From NCBI GenBank assembly GCA_029962745.1, contig CM057151.1, positions 39,345,136 through 39,409,135 of the forward strand: 64,000 bases of DNA, in the 5' to 3' direction. Origin of the DNA: Echinometra lucunter (lineage: Eukaryota; Echinodermata; Echinoidea; Camarodonta; Echinometridae). The notes beneath the pieces were generated by a model that had not been told where the DNA came from, searched no databases, and was given only the letters and a program-made list of their open reading frames with translations. Within the stretch, counting starts at the first letter, position 1. Each line of letters starts with the position of its first letter. Shown in pieces: positions 11,312 through 25,400 of the stretch. The translations under genes and the position numbers were made by a program.

Positions 11312-12445
11312 ATGTAACATAATTCATTGTGTTAATTTTGTAATCTTTAATGTTTAAAACATTTTATTTAGGCGGAACGATACACTTTTAAATCAAAATG
11401 TAATACATGTATGCGTCTAGTTGTCGAAGACTAAGCGCTGTAGATACTATGACAACATTCAACTTGCGGGAAATTTGATTTTTAATAATTGCGCAATAAT
11501 TACGTCATCGGGCTGAACTGGCCAAGTTTGAACGTAATTTAAACGAGCTCCCGAGGACGAAATCGCGTAGTAGGATTAGCCAAATTTTAAATGAATTTTT
11601 CTCCAATTCTAGGACACTCTGGACACTGGAAGTTGGTAAGTTTGTCTAATTTATAATTCTCTCTTGATTAATTACCATAATTAAGTATAATAATGGCAAG
11701 AAATAGCAAATCAGAAATTCTCATTGGAAATGCTAATTATAGATCTAGTCTATAATAAGGCGAGTCAAATGTCTAGCTAGACTACATCTACATGTATGTA
11801 ACTACACAACCAATTTCAGAGCAGAACTACATGCAGAATCTAGCTGTATTATCAATGGTTCTGTTATGGATAGAGCAACTAGATATACACAGAGAAGTGG
11901 TGATCTAATTCTAAAAGGCCATATTCCGGCATCTAAAAAATACAAAAGCGGAGCCATAGATATATTTCCAAAGCGCACGAAGGCTTAGGTCCCCTGCTAA
12001 GAAACATGGTGGTGGAAAAAGCGCTAAAAATAAAGAAATTGCGGTTTTGTGGCGAGATTTTTGGTTTATTGCAAGCTCCGAGTGTGATATTTGTGAAAAA
12101 CAAATGATAGTGTTACAAAATTTAATGCTTAATCTATCGTTATAATGCCTTGGCTCTCTAAATTTTTTTCTTCTTGTTGCCCTTTTTGTGAAGTTATTTG
12201 GAGTTGATCTTATTTTTTGCTGGGGGGAGGAGATGTTATGTTATATCGTTACTGTAATTGCTGTTGCTATTGTTTAATGTTACAAGGGGTGGGGACAAAG
12301 CATTATGTTATACCCCCCTCCATAATAAAGAATGGAACATAATGCCCCCCCCCCTTTCCCTGAAGAAAAAGTCAACCCCCTAACTTCACGACAGCAACAA
12401 AAAGGAAAACATTTCTAGTGCCAAAGCATGAAAATGGTACAGTTA

Positions 12446-13020
12446 CCTGCAGCACTAAATTTTGTAACACTAATACAGTCAAAATGTTCGTGCATAAAAA
12501 ACGCTTTGAAATAAGTTTACAAGTTCATAATTGAATATTCTTCCTTAATGATCATTTTCCCTTGTACATATGTATGTATAGACTAGAAAGGAAGCAATAG
12601 CTTCATTCCTGCGCAGTGCATGCAGTTTGGATACAGCTACAAGATTCCCAAACCAAGAAGACCTGGGACCCTGAATTACCTGAAGAAAGGAAATTTCCTG
12701 ATTCTTTCATGGCAAACCATCATGTTAATCTTGAAAATGATGGAATTACCTGCAGCTTTAAATTTTGTAACACTAATACAGTCACAATGTTCGTGCATAA
12801 AAAACGCTTTGAAATTAGTGTACGCGTTCATAATTGAATATGTTCTTCCTTCGTGATCATTTTCCCTTGTACATGGAGGCAGTAGCTTCATTCCTGCGCA
12901 GTGCAAGCAGTTTGGTTACAGCTACAAGATTTTCAGACCAAGAAGACCTGGGACCCTGAATAACCTGAAGAAAGGAAATTTCCTGATTCTTTCATGGCAA
13001 ACCTTCATGATAATCTCGTT
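12446..13020. repeat. Tandem duplication, period 303 bp, upstream of ATRIP
   Basis: The segment starting CCTGCAGCACTAAATTTTGT at 12446 repeats from 12749 (CCTGCAGCTTTAAATTTTGT), about 90% alike by eye. It includes a shared block from CTTCATTCCTGCGCAGTGCA to CTTTCATGGCAAACC. The second unit fades out after about 13020. A further 60 bp (13075-13125) resembles one terminus of the element at 43318-43706. Small open frames inside are not conserved between the units. Confidence 0.75.
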
Positions 13021-13405
13021 TCTTAGTCACATCAGAAGTTTGGCGTATTGGAAGCTTTGCATTGCGCATATTTCAGTTTGCGTAGCTATGGGGCCTGTGT
13101 AGCATTAGGACTCTCGACCATACTCATTTTCAATGAATGAAAACTGATTTTCAGCTAACACAGAATTGAACAATTAATTGCTCTTTCATATTTTGCTTTG
13201 CACCATGGTAATAAGCATTTTTCTTTCTTTTACTATTCATTTCTTTCAGTACCATGGTGCTCATAGTTCAACTTTCCTCTCCATTTCACTCATCTCTTCA
13301 ACAATACTAAACCATTATGGCTATTAACCCTCTGTTTCTGGACCTGGTCAAAGTAAGAATCTGTTCCCATCATTCATTCCCCCAAGGAACAAATCAAGTG
13401 CACCA

Positions 13406-16400
13406 ATGGCTTTCCCAGCTCCAAACAAGAAGCCAAGAATAAGTACAGGAGGTGGACCTGCCGAGGTTGATCCTTTCCAAGATTTTGAGGATGAGGAGAG
13501 CTTCACAGCAGATGATCTGGAGCAGATAGACATCATTGAATCCCAGGCCCTGAGCCAAATACCACGGGACCACACAACATCTGCAACCATGTCCAGCAGA
13601 CCGCATGTGAATGGGGCACAAGCGCCACACAGCTTTTCATTCAAGCCTCTCACTTCCAGGTCCCCCAATGTCCCAAGAATGCCGAGTGCTGGTTTCCAAC
13701 TGAAAGCTCCACTTACAAGTAGGCATCCTCCCAAAACTAGCCATGGTCAAACAAGAGGGCAAGACAGTCGGCCAAGTAACTTGCGGCAGACAAATGTCAC
13801 CGTGCCTGTTGCAGAACTCGGTCCATCAAAAATCTACACTGGATATCGGTCTTCTTCGCAGGATGGGGTCAATAACTCTCCGCCCTTTCCATCAAGTCAG
13901 AATAGATATAAGAAGGGAGTGGAGGCCCAACCCACCAGTAGAAACCCTCGTCTCCAGCAGTCTAATGTAAGCTTCCCACTTCCTAAGCAAGACTCTCCAC
14001 AGTCCCAGGGGTTTGGGGTGTCCCACACCTTGCTTCCTCAAGACTCTGATCATCAGCATTCCACCAGCAACAAACCATTCCAGCATGCTGTACCAGCCAA
14101 GGAGGTCCGTCACAGTCTGTCAGCTCAGACGATGGCTCAAGGAGTGGCAAAGAGCAAGACACTTACTCCTCCCAAAGGCTCCACTTCTTCAGGGACACCT
14201 AATCTTCCCATTCAAGGTGACTCAGGCGAGGCCCAGAGATCCTTCCAGTTGGCTCAAGAGTTGGAAAAGTTGAAGGAAGAGGCAAGTAATAATCAAACAA
14301 ATATCCTTCAGTTACTAGTGTTTTATGAACTGTCATGCCTTCTGGTGTAACATATACCTGTAGATTGCACTCCAGGGCCCCATTTTATAAAACATTATGA
14401 TAGCAACTGTTGCTGGAATGGCAACTTTAATTGTAAAAGCCAATCAGGAAGCAGAATTCTCACTGTTGCCATGGTAGTTACCATTCCAGCAGGAGTTGCT
14501 ATCATAGCAATTTTTTTATGAAACAGGGCCCCGATATTGTTATTTATGACTTCAGAAAAATTAAACTTTATTTGTGCTCGATAATGTTCAAAATAGACCA
14601 TCAACATGAAGTAGCCTTTCTTCAAATATTAGCATGTTTTTTTTATATACATTTTTTATTTCTTATTTTTAAAAATGTTATAGAAAAAAAGCTATACAAA
14701 TATAAACAAGCCATCTTGAAATGAAATGTCAGTATACTGTACATGGAGGTTTTAGAATTTTGCAGTGTCTGGCTTGTTATGTATATTTGCAACATCATTG
14801 GCTTTAATGATAAGATGGATGATACCAGTACACAAGAATTGATGCATACTGAGCCTGATGGGTTTGTCATAGATGGACATTTGACAAACTTTGAAAGTTT
14901 GAAGGTCTGTGAAAAATAAGTAATGAAAATATATTCAGCCTGTTTGTTTCATTGTGAAGGGTATCACTGAAAGAGTTGAAATTCGATAAAATTTGGTTGC
15001 CATGGTTTTCTACTTTAACTACATGTGCATCACTGAAAGAGTTGAAATTCAATAAAATTTGGTTGCCCTGGTTGTCTACTTTAACTACATGTAGAGTCCA
15101 TAAAATGATCATTGTCACGGATGGACGAAAATATTGCTTTGAACTGATCAGGCTCTACTGTGAAGTTATGGAATGTTCAAAAATAATGAAAAGAAAGCGT
15201 CTCAATATTTGTTAACCACATGCCCTGCACTGCACACAGATATAGGTTTATGTGACTACACATACATGGTATGGGACTACACACAAGCATGAAACTTTGA
15301 TTCACACTTTTTAGCTACATGTATATCCTATCAAATTTTCAATATGAGGACATTTGGAGAAAACTCCTCTTCAGGGTGCATTTCTTCTGTAATGTTTATC
15401 CAAACTGGCCTAAGAAAAATTTAGAAAGCTTACAAATTATTTTTTCTCTTTACCATCCTCTTTTTGACATTCACACTATCCAGCTCAAGAGTTTGAGGTC
15501 AGAAAGGTACTCTAAAGATGGAGAGATTCAAGTCTTGAGACAGAACCTTGGAAAGTCCAAGGCTGAAGTTAGCCGACTGAAAATGGAGAAGGTGGAGCAT
15601 GAGGAGAAACTGAAGAGGGAGCAGTCTGAGAAAGATAAGGAGTTAGCCAAGGAGGTAAGATCACTAAGATTTTTGAGAGACATGGCAGAGTGTCTGATGT
15701 TGTCTATTATCAGTGTAATGTACTTATAAATACAAAAATCTTGCATAGTATAAAGTTTGCTCACTTGGCTTGGGTTGGAGTTCATGTCATTACTAGTTAT
15801 TATTGGTTAAACAGAGTCTTAATCAAATCATATATTGAACAGGTAGTGTTGGCATTTATTGCTCTCATTGTATTCATTTCATTAAACATGAGCTTGTTTT
15901 TGTGACTGAAATTGAACAAGTATCTGTGTCTTTCAGAGCAATGTAGCAAGATTATTAACTTCTGATTGTCACTATGAGATTGATATGAGATTTACTGAAG
16001 GTGAAATGAGTATTAAGTCATTTTGTTGTAATTTTGCAGGCAGAGAGTCTGAAGACTCAACTCCAGTTCAAGGAAAGGGAGTTGGCGGAAGCGCAAAGTT
16101 CCTATCGCAGCCTAGAGCAACGTCTTCAGACCAACAATAATACAATCACAAGCAAGAACCCCGTCACCCCACCCCAGAACAGCCCCCGCTTCAAGGGATC
16201 TTCCATTGGGAGAAGGGTAGGAGAGCAAGTCTCCAGTGCCGCCTCCCAGCAGGAGGGGGCGTTCCCTACCAGGGAGAGCTTCATGCGGACCAACCCTGCC
16301 ATGGGGTCACCAGCGAAGGTCAAGATGAGGCTTGTGGAAGAGGGTAGCAAGGGGATTCTGCGCAGCCCCAAAAGAGTAGCTTCCAGAAGTCCAGGTTTGT

Positions 16401-19400
16401 TTGCTTTTGAGATTTTAGGGGATACAATACATCAGTCATGGAAACCGATGTCTTTTACTGTATTCTTTATGCATGTTTTACTTGTTGATTTTGTTGTTTT
16501 TTGAAAGATCTCCTGAAACTAATTGAACACGTTAGAGCATCAAAGAAAAGATTTAAGAGATTTAGAAAGATTTACAGTATGGATTTATAAGACAATAAGA
16601 GTGAGAGAGCAATGCTAATTAGTATTCTTTGCTGATGGATGAACATGTATCATCAAAACACAAGGAATACACTCTAATGAATGTTTGTATATTAAGGTTG
16701 TTATTTCAGGAGTTAGTGTAATTCCATTAAGTTAATTCTATGAAATTCAACTGCTTACATTTTATGGAAGATCAAGCAATGTTTGATACTTGTTAAAAGA
16801 ATAATTCTGTTCTCTTGTTTCACTCACAGCAAGGAGTCCCAAGGTACTCGTGAAGCAGAGGAAGCTATCAAGCAGATGTCTCAGGAGAGACATCCCAGGG
16901 TCAACCCAGCTGACTCTGTCATCGAGATATCCGAATGGTAAATCTTTGGGTATGAAATGGGGCACTTGTGTATGTGAGATGGGGGCACACCTGGCCCATG
17001 CCACCGTATTTAACCAAATGGCATATCTTTAACCTGTTGAGCGCAATTTGATTTCAATATAACACATAATTTCCATAGAGCGTAGCCAGAGTTATCTCGG
17101 GCTTAATTCACCAGGTTAGTACACATAGCAAAAAACATGCCCCTTCCACTTTTCATTTATTTGTTCCTAAAGGCACAAATATAAAGAATAGAATAAAGAA
17201 TAGAACTCCCCCGTTAATAGAGGAGTCCGGATAAATGAAGGCCGGATAAGCGAGATTGGACTGTATGTTGTATCACTTCTTTTCTTCACAGGACACATCT
17301 CTTCAGCGCAGTTGATTGGACGGCTCATGGGCCACCCTCCATCCCAGGACTATAGTGCCGCATCACTTGCTCAGGGATCACTCATCAGTACTCTACAGGC
17401 AGCTGACCCAATGAACCTTGAATCTTATCCACCACCTAGGGATGCTGAGACCAACATAAGTGCAAACATTCAAGCTGTTAAATTGTAAGTGATTTTGCTT
17501 ATGTTTCAAATTGGATCATTGTTAGGTTGTTGTACTGTTTTAAGTTTTGATATCACAGCTCATGGGTTTGAGTGATTTTGTTATAGTGTCACTTGTATTG
17601 TTCAGCTAATGCAAGTCAAAATTCATTTATAATAGCAGATACATGAAAAATTAAAATCAGTTCAGTTAAAATCAATACAATTTAAATTCTTGTGAAACAT
17701 AAAGCATAAACTTAGAAAAAGATAGAAGTTTGCTTGAAAATATTTCAGGTGTTAGGCTATCAATTTTACACTGTATTAAGGGAGAAGTCAACACTATGAC
17801 AATAAACCCCTTGTTTTGAAAGTAGACAAGGGCTGAAAAATGAGTACATATAAATTTCAAAGAAAACCCATAATTTGGACTATTTTGATTTAATAATTGG
17901 ATTGGTCAGTGTATAGAAGCAAGTGTCCAGGGTGTGTGTGAGATAGGGATTGTGAAGCAAAAGAGAGTTTATTCTTAAAGGCATTGGCTAACTTTGTGAG
18001 TAGCTGATTTAAAAAATTCTCAAACTAAGATGAAACATTTGTATGAGTACTTGTATTTGTACTCAAAAATCCTGAAACCAACCATAATTTGGAATGAAAA
18101 AGTGTAAGTTAGACGCAAATGGCAATTTTATTATCTTTTGTCTCACGAGACAATCACTAAGAGGACCACTTTGCTTGCATTTGAAAATGCCGTTATGTGC
18201 CTCCCGCCGCGTGATACGCCAATACACACAGTACGGTAAGGTGAGTCATATGCGCATGCGCACTCCTTATGTCTATTCTGTGCAACCGACCCTCGTATAT
18301 TTTTCAAACATTGGTTCACATTTTTGATATTTAAAAATACTTCCTGTGGATATTATACTGTGAAACTTTCATACTGGTATTTTTACACTATAACCCTTAT
18401 GTTTATCCCAATTTCAAGTAACAAAACAAGATTTTTTAAAATCATAACAATGTTAACCAATGTCTTTAAGTTTATTGAAGTATGCCTATGATTTTTAATG
18501 AATTTGTTTACATTTGATCTTTTTCTATAGATTGACAAGTGAGGAATCAAACATTTCATCTTCCAGAAGAAACAAGAATTATGAATCTGCTATGAGAGCA
18601 CTATCATCACTCTTGAACTTCTCTACCTCATCCAGCAATGCAAGTGCTAACAAACTTACCTCTTCCAAATTGGAAGATTCCGATCTGGAGCAGACTCGTG
18701 CCTTCAACTTAGACCATTCCAAAGCAATATTAGGGGTGCTTCCACATTTAGAGGACCAGTTGATTGGGTACATAGACTCACTGCATTTACAGAGCGTTTG
18801 CTCCTCCAGTTTAGCGTCAACTTGCCCCAGTAGCAGTGGCGGCGGGGCAGGGCGGGGCCTGGATAGCTCATTGGATACGGTTGCTAGGGAGGAAGAGCTA
18901 CAGTTTGAAATGAAGGAATCACAAGCAGTGAATGCCATACACACCCTGCACTGCTTGGTATGCTATTGTCCAGTTGCAGCCAATCATATCATCCGAGGCG
19001 ATGGAAGCGATGGTGGTGATGCTGATACCTCATTAATGGAGATAGACCCCTCAGCGCCACTGATTGATGTGAGTTATTTTCTTGCACATATTTATGTACC
19101 CTCAAAGGCAGATTTAAAGATGTATTTTTGTGTATTTGTCAGGTCAATTTGGTAATTTCAGCGTTCACTAGGTTTGCATGCGTATGATTCTTTACATGGT
19201 TACTTCATTGCTGCAGTAAGGTTATGGACTAGTATTAGCTTTTATGTGAGTGACTCAGATAAATAAGCTTTATACATAGGCTCTTGGTCTTCTGACTGAC
19301 TGAAAGTTGATGGGTTATTTGCAAGAAAGAGTTGCTCATGTTTTTCTTTTGAATACATGCTCATTTTGAATTGTATCTCCTTATTTTATTCATAGCCCAC

Positions 19401-22400
19401 TCAAGCCCCTGGACGTGCAACATCTCAGCAGCATACATCCACCCGCCCCACCAACCCATCATCGGTATCCCTAATGACCTCTGACCTTCCACAGTGTCAG
19501 ATCCTGAAGAGACTGGTGAAGATTGTTGGCATGCAGCCATCAGAAGGACAGGGTCACATGGTGCTAGATACTGCTCTCAGGATACTCTTAGAGCTTGCCA
19601 GGAGATTGTCCAAGGAAGATGCATTCAGGTATAGTCCTGTTTCCATTTTATTTTCAGTATATTTCCAGCCATCAGTATTTCCTGTTTATCTTGACCTTCC
19701 AAGGCTGATTGACTTATGAAGGTTGACATATGGTCATGTCACAACTGAGCTTAAGTGCGTTGCAAGTACATGTATAACTTCTCTTTGTATGGTATTGTTA
19801 ATGTATTTGATGCATACAAATGCTCAAGTCCACCTAAGTATACCAAAAATGAGCTAAATTTTACTCCTATTATATTATATAATGCACCCGTTGAACACTA
19901 TAAGCCTGAAATGAATTGGGCTAGAGTCTGTGGAAAATGCGTGGATGGCGTTGGTACTGGTAATTGACCTTGTTTTGTATCCTCTCTCTCAGGTTTTCTG
20001 AACTGTTGTCATCAGAAGTCCTACATCCACTCTTGATGTTTGACAGTCCTCCTGACATCTTCTGTACGGTGCTTACCATGCTTTCTTCGCTTGCCTCAAA
20101 ATCATGGCAACTTACCCAGAACCTCTGTACACATTCAGGTATGGAAATGTTATTAAACCAAGGGAAGTTACTGATAATCTTTTGTTTATGTGGTAGGAAG
20201 GTAGTGAAGAATTATCTGGGAAAGCACATTTGTTTCAATGTGTTTTTCATGCCAGGAAGCCCAAAGAAAAATCTTCTTTGTCACTTACTTGTAGAAAGTG
20301 ATATCCATGTCACAGAGCCTTGTCAAATTATTCTTTCCAGGGCTGTATTTAAATTCCATTATTCTCCTAGCTTTATTTGTTTGTTTCTGTTGTGGAATCG
20401 AATTTTGAGAGAGAGAAAAAAAGAAGATTTCACTGGTGATTTTGAAAGGATCTTACAAAAGGCCACATTATCAGGTACACATTAACTTTGATGTAGGATC
20501 TCTTGTCTGTCAAAGTATAATATAAACATCAGGCATCAGGATGAGATACCCTCAGTGATGAAACAAAAGATGTCTTTAACCCATAGAAGTACAGAACTTT
20601 CATGAGGTCAAAATTAATCATCTTCAATCCTCAAATTGGCAACAACATTTTTTTTTTTTTCACTCTTACGTAGTTTGAAAAAAATAAATATGGATATAAC
20701 ATGAACCAAAATAAATAATAATTGTAAAATTGAAAAAAAAAATTGCCAATTTGAACATGGAAAGAGTGATTATATAATATTCACTGCATTGCCAATTTAG
20801 AGAGTTTAATGATTAGTTACAATTAAATTGCTCTAATTCGAGAACACCACACTCTACTTTATTGAAAATGGACTCAAATTTTTCAGTGAATTTTTCTCTT
20901 TCTGCTCATGTATAATGTATAATGCCCAGCATTCTGGACCAACAGATACTGCAAAACCGTCTCCTAAAGGAGACACTGTACTTCTATGGGTTAATGGTGC
21001 ACCAAATGACCAGGAAATTCATAAAACATGTGCATGTCGCAATGAGGGTCCCATATATCCTGTGTTTTATTTCATTTTCTTGCTGATCTGATTGATGGAA
21101 ACTATGAGTCCTTTATTCTTTGTATTCTCAATTTTTTATTCTTTCCATCAGACTCCTGTCTTTTGCTTCAAGTTTACCAGTGTGCCAGTCAAGACCAGAA
21201 CAAGTTTGATGCTTCTGAGAAGATGCTAGTGGCTCACAAGGTAACTTGAATTGGAATGTTGTCATCATTTCTCAAATAGATACCCTAACACAGCACCCCC
21301 ACCTCCAAAAAGTCAATTAAGAAATCAACTGCTAATGTTTGTGTCATGACAAGATTCACTTTATCCTTTATTCATCTTTTCCCAGGATGTTATTGTGATT
21401 TGTTCAAAATGAAGGGATCACATATAATTGGATTATTACAAAAGTGTATTGATGAAATGTGATTATTCACGCCTGGGACTGCCCTTTAACATCACCATCC
21501 GAAAGACATGACTCAGGCCGAAACCTGGATCCAATTAGAGTTGTAGGCAAAGAGGAAGAGCTGGTTATGCATATTACTGCTGGACCAACTTCTGTTCCTA
21601 CAAATTGACACTTGGTGCCCCATAAACCAGTGGATGAAGTTAGACTGTGTTTTGTTCGCCTCAGTGATCATGAGCCACTGTTCTTGTACACCGTTGTACC
21701 ATGTTTGTATTTTCCGTTGTTAGATCATCAGCCTTCTGACGTGTATCACTTCTGTCCATGAGGAGGGAGCAGCTTTCTTACTGGATACAGATTGTCAGTG
21801 CAGTGAAGAGGTAAGAACAAGCTCAAGTTTGAGATTTGAAAGTTAAACTTTTGTTTCAATACAAACTCATTAAACTCTGAACATTTCACCTGTTCAGCTG
21901 CAGTCTTTGTCTGAGCCTTAATGTGACCTATTGGTTCAACTCACAAACTGATGTAATGCCACTACAGATGAACCATCATGAAAGCTTGAAATTTGTGTCA
22001 TATTCTGATTTAAGCAAGTATTGATTTTTTTTCAAGAAGAAAATACATGAACAAATGTTAAAGCTAATTTAGCAAGATAGTGATAATATTCCGTTCTTGT
22101 ATAGCGCATATCACATTATCATCCGACATCTCCATGCGCTTCCAAAGGACTTTGGATATTATTACCCCAGCTTTAGTCTGGCAGCCATTACAGCGCTCAT
22201 GCATTTCAAGGAATTAATTCCTGCCAGGTACCCATTCACCTCACCTGGGTCAAGTGTGGCAAATGTAGATTGATGTCTAGCCAAAGGACATTAGTGCTGC
22301 GCCAGGGATTCAAACCCCCCCTACCTTGTTCACACATCTGGAGACTTATCCACTAGAACACAACACCTCAGATAGATGACTCAGTCTTAGTAGGATAAAC

Positions 22401-25400
22401 AAACAGTTTAACAGAGGAAAACATACTTACGTGTAGATGTGGGCAGTAGCATTTTGATTTCTGCAACTCTTTCTCATTAAAAATTAAATTTATCTTAAGA
22501 TATTCTGCTGTCCTTGCTACTGTATGGTCTAAGTTTTGGGAAACAATCCCTTTTTAAGTTTTCAATTATGGTGTCTTGCTACTTTCACAGGTCGTAACTT
22601 CACTCGTTGTCATGTTGTCCAGAGAATTCAGACTGATTGATCCAGAATGTGATCTCCTTGATCAGAGGTAGGTAAAGATGATGTCAGACATATGACCTTC
22701 CACCACAAAACAACCGAAATTTGGCATTTTTGCATGTTAATATAGCTTGCAAGCTTGGACTCTAAGCTTTTGAAAGATATATAGCTTGCCTTCTCGGTCA
22801 TGTAAACCCTTTGAAATTACAATGAGAATGAGAACTTGTCAGATTCGCTAATCACCAGAATGATGGAGAAAACAAGGTGTAGGGAAGAGTGACCATTCAG
22901 GGATGCCCTCTTGATGTCCTATTGTCTGTCTAACTACAAGGATACAAGGATGAATGAAAACTCCTTAGTATTGGTTCTAGGACAACTCCCCTGGGAGGAC
23001 AACTCCCCCGATACGATTCCCACCTAAAATCTCCCCCTGGAGCACAGCTCCCCTCGAGGACAGCTCCCCAAAGGGCAACTCTCCCCGGAGGACACTTTTC
23101 CCGGATAACAACTCCTCAAGGACAGCTCCCCCAGTCCCCGGGGGGAGATGTCCTCCCGGGGGAGTTGTCCTGATACGCTTAGTATTGACCATGTAGGGAT
23201 TAGCAGATTAGGCTCACAATTAGACAGATTTCAAAGGAGATTTCTTTTCTCATCATGATTTATAAATCCACATGATGAATAACTTCTGAGTTATGAACAC
23301 ATTTTAATGGACCTTTTTACTCAGCAAGCTGGCATAATTTGATGTTATTTTAAATTCCCCCAGTGCAAATTTTAAATCGAGGAAAAAACATGTTTCTACA
23401 TTGCAGGTGGCTCTCGATTTGGTCTGATGGTGTATCAATAAATACACTGTCAGATTATATTTAAAAAAACCTGATATCAACTTTTCATTCCCAAGCTCTC
23501 TCTGTTTTAACTGTTTACTCTAAAAATCACATTGCAGCCTACTGTTCTTTTTGTTGTATACATGTATGTCTGTAGGGGGAGAAGGAATTGACTGCTTGTG
23601 TATTGTTGGGTCATAACTTGTTCATATGTGGATGTCACTATCTCGGATTTTTGTTTGAATTTATTAAATATATTATATCAGATTATTATCATATTAAATC
23701 AATGTACACTGTATTGCATTGTATGTTTTGTGTGATTATTTTGAAGATATTGATAAAGGAATGAAGGAAGGGAGTAAACTGCATTGCTCACATACAGGGA
23801 GACATTTTATTCGTAAATGGCTAATGTACTGTTTGAAAATAAGCTGAAAATTCTCTGTTATCCCATTCATGACAGAGGTCCACATTTTGTGGTTTGGCCT
23901 AATATCTTTTGATGCAAAGCCCTAAAAATCATACCAAATACATGAGCAGAAAGAGCAAAAAATTCTACACAAACTGTGCCCATTTTGGTTGCGTCAATAT
24001 TTGTTGTTTGATGCTGAAAATTTTTTAAAGGAAAATAAGCATTAAAGACCTTAAATTGGCAATGTGATAGAAAGTTTAAAACCATCGTTTTCCCCTGCAA
24101 ATGGCAACTTTTTGACTTCTCATCATAATTTCTGTCAATTTATATTCATTTCAGATACATGATGTTTTATAAGAAAAATGTAGCAATAAAATAAAAATGT
24201 TGGTATTGCCAATTTGAAGAATAAAAGCTGATCAATAGGCTTTAAATAATTCCTGTCACGAATGGGTTATTCCAAGCATTACAGATCTTACGTGTACTGC
24301 AAAAGTGTCAAAAGAAGAAGACACTGTACTGCTATACATGTAGTTTAACCCTCATTCCAGTTGCTCCTTCAATCTTACTTTAACTCCTTATTGTTTCAGG
24401 CTGTCGTTGATCCGCAAGGGACTCTTACCCCTTCATGCTCTGTTCATGGACAGTCATTTCACGGACCATCGGCTTGAGGCTGACCAGCAGTACAATCACC
24501 TCATTACAGAGATGAACAGACTGGCCTCCAGACTACCCCAGATACACAGACATGAAGGTGAAATGGAATTGAAATATGCATATTTAATGTGACTCTGTCT
24601 CAAACTGCATATGAATTATGTATTCAAGTTGTTTCTTGGGACAGTTTGATGCAGTTTATGTCATACAATATAGGTCTTTTAGTCCATTTACATAGAAGAA
24701 AAAGTATTTCATCAAAAATTGAAAATCTCTCGATGTGACCATTGACTTACATTCATGATACAAAAAAAGTCCTTATTAAGATGCAATATCGAGTGATTCT
24801 CGTACAATGAAATAAATGGATAAAAGACTTACATTGTAGTCTACACTCAGGGACATCATGCAAGTTGAAAATGACACTATGCTGTATTTAAATTGCTTTT
24901 TGCATAGAAAATTATGGTTCTATTATCTTCCCCTGTGTTTGAATGCCTGCACACACTGTCTTTAAGAATGTCATTGGCACTACTAGGCAGTTGTCATACT
25001 GGATGGGATTTATTGAAATGGTTCATGAATATGTCAGTTTGACTTTTCCTACCATCTGTGGTTTGAAGGAATTTAGACAAAACAAAATGACAGAACATTG
25101 TTTGTGAACTACTGAGAGCCATAGGGGGTTAACTCAACGTTTCACATAGTAAGTGATACCTTTAGCTGGGTCCTGTTGCATAAAGCTTACAATTAATGGT
25201 AACTCTGTCATCAGTGGTAACTACCATGGTAACATTGCTCAGCTGCCATTCAAATTTATGGTTTCCATGGAAGATACTATTGATGGCGAAGTTACCATCT
25301 ATGGTAAGTTTTATGCAATGGGGCCACGATATCATTAGGTGTGGTACTCAATGCCTGTTTGCAGAAGCGTGAATTCATTCACTCTATAGCTCTGTCCTCT

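Noticed and set aside
12616..12856. Overlapping 73- and 78-residue frames upstream of ATRIP
   Set aside because: They lie in the 303-bp tandem duplication and are not preserved in its other unit.
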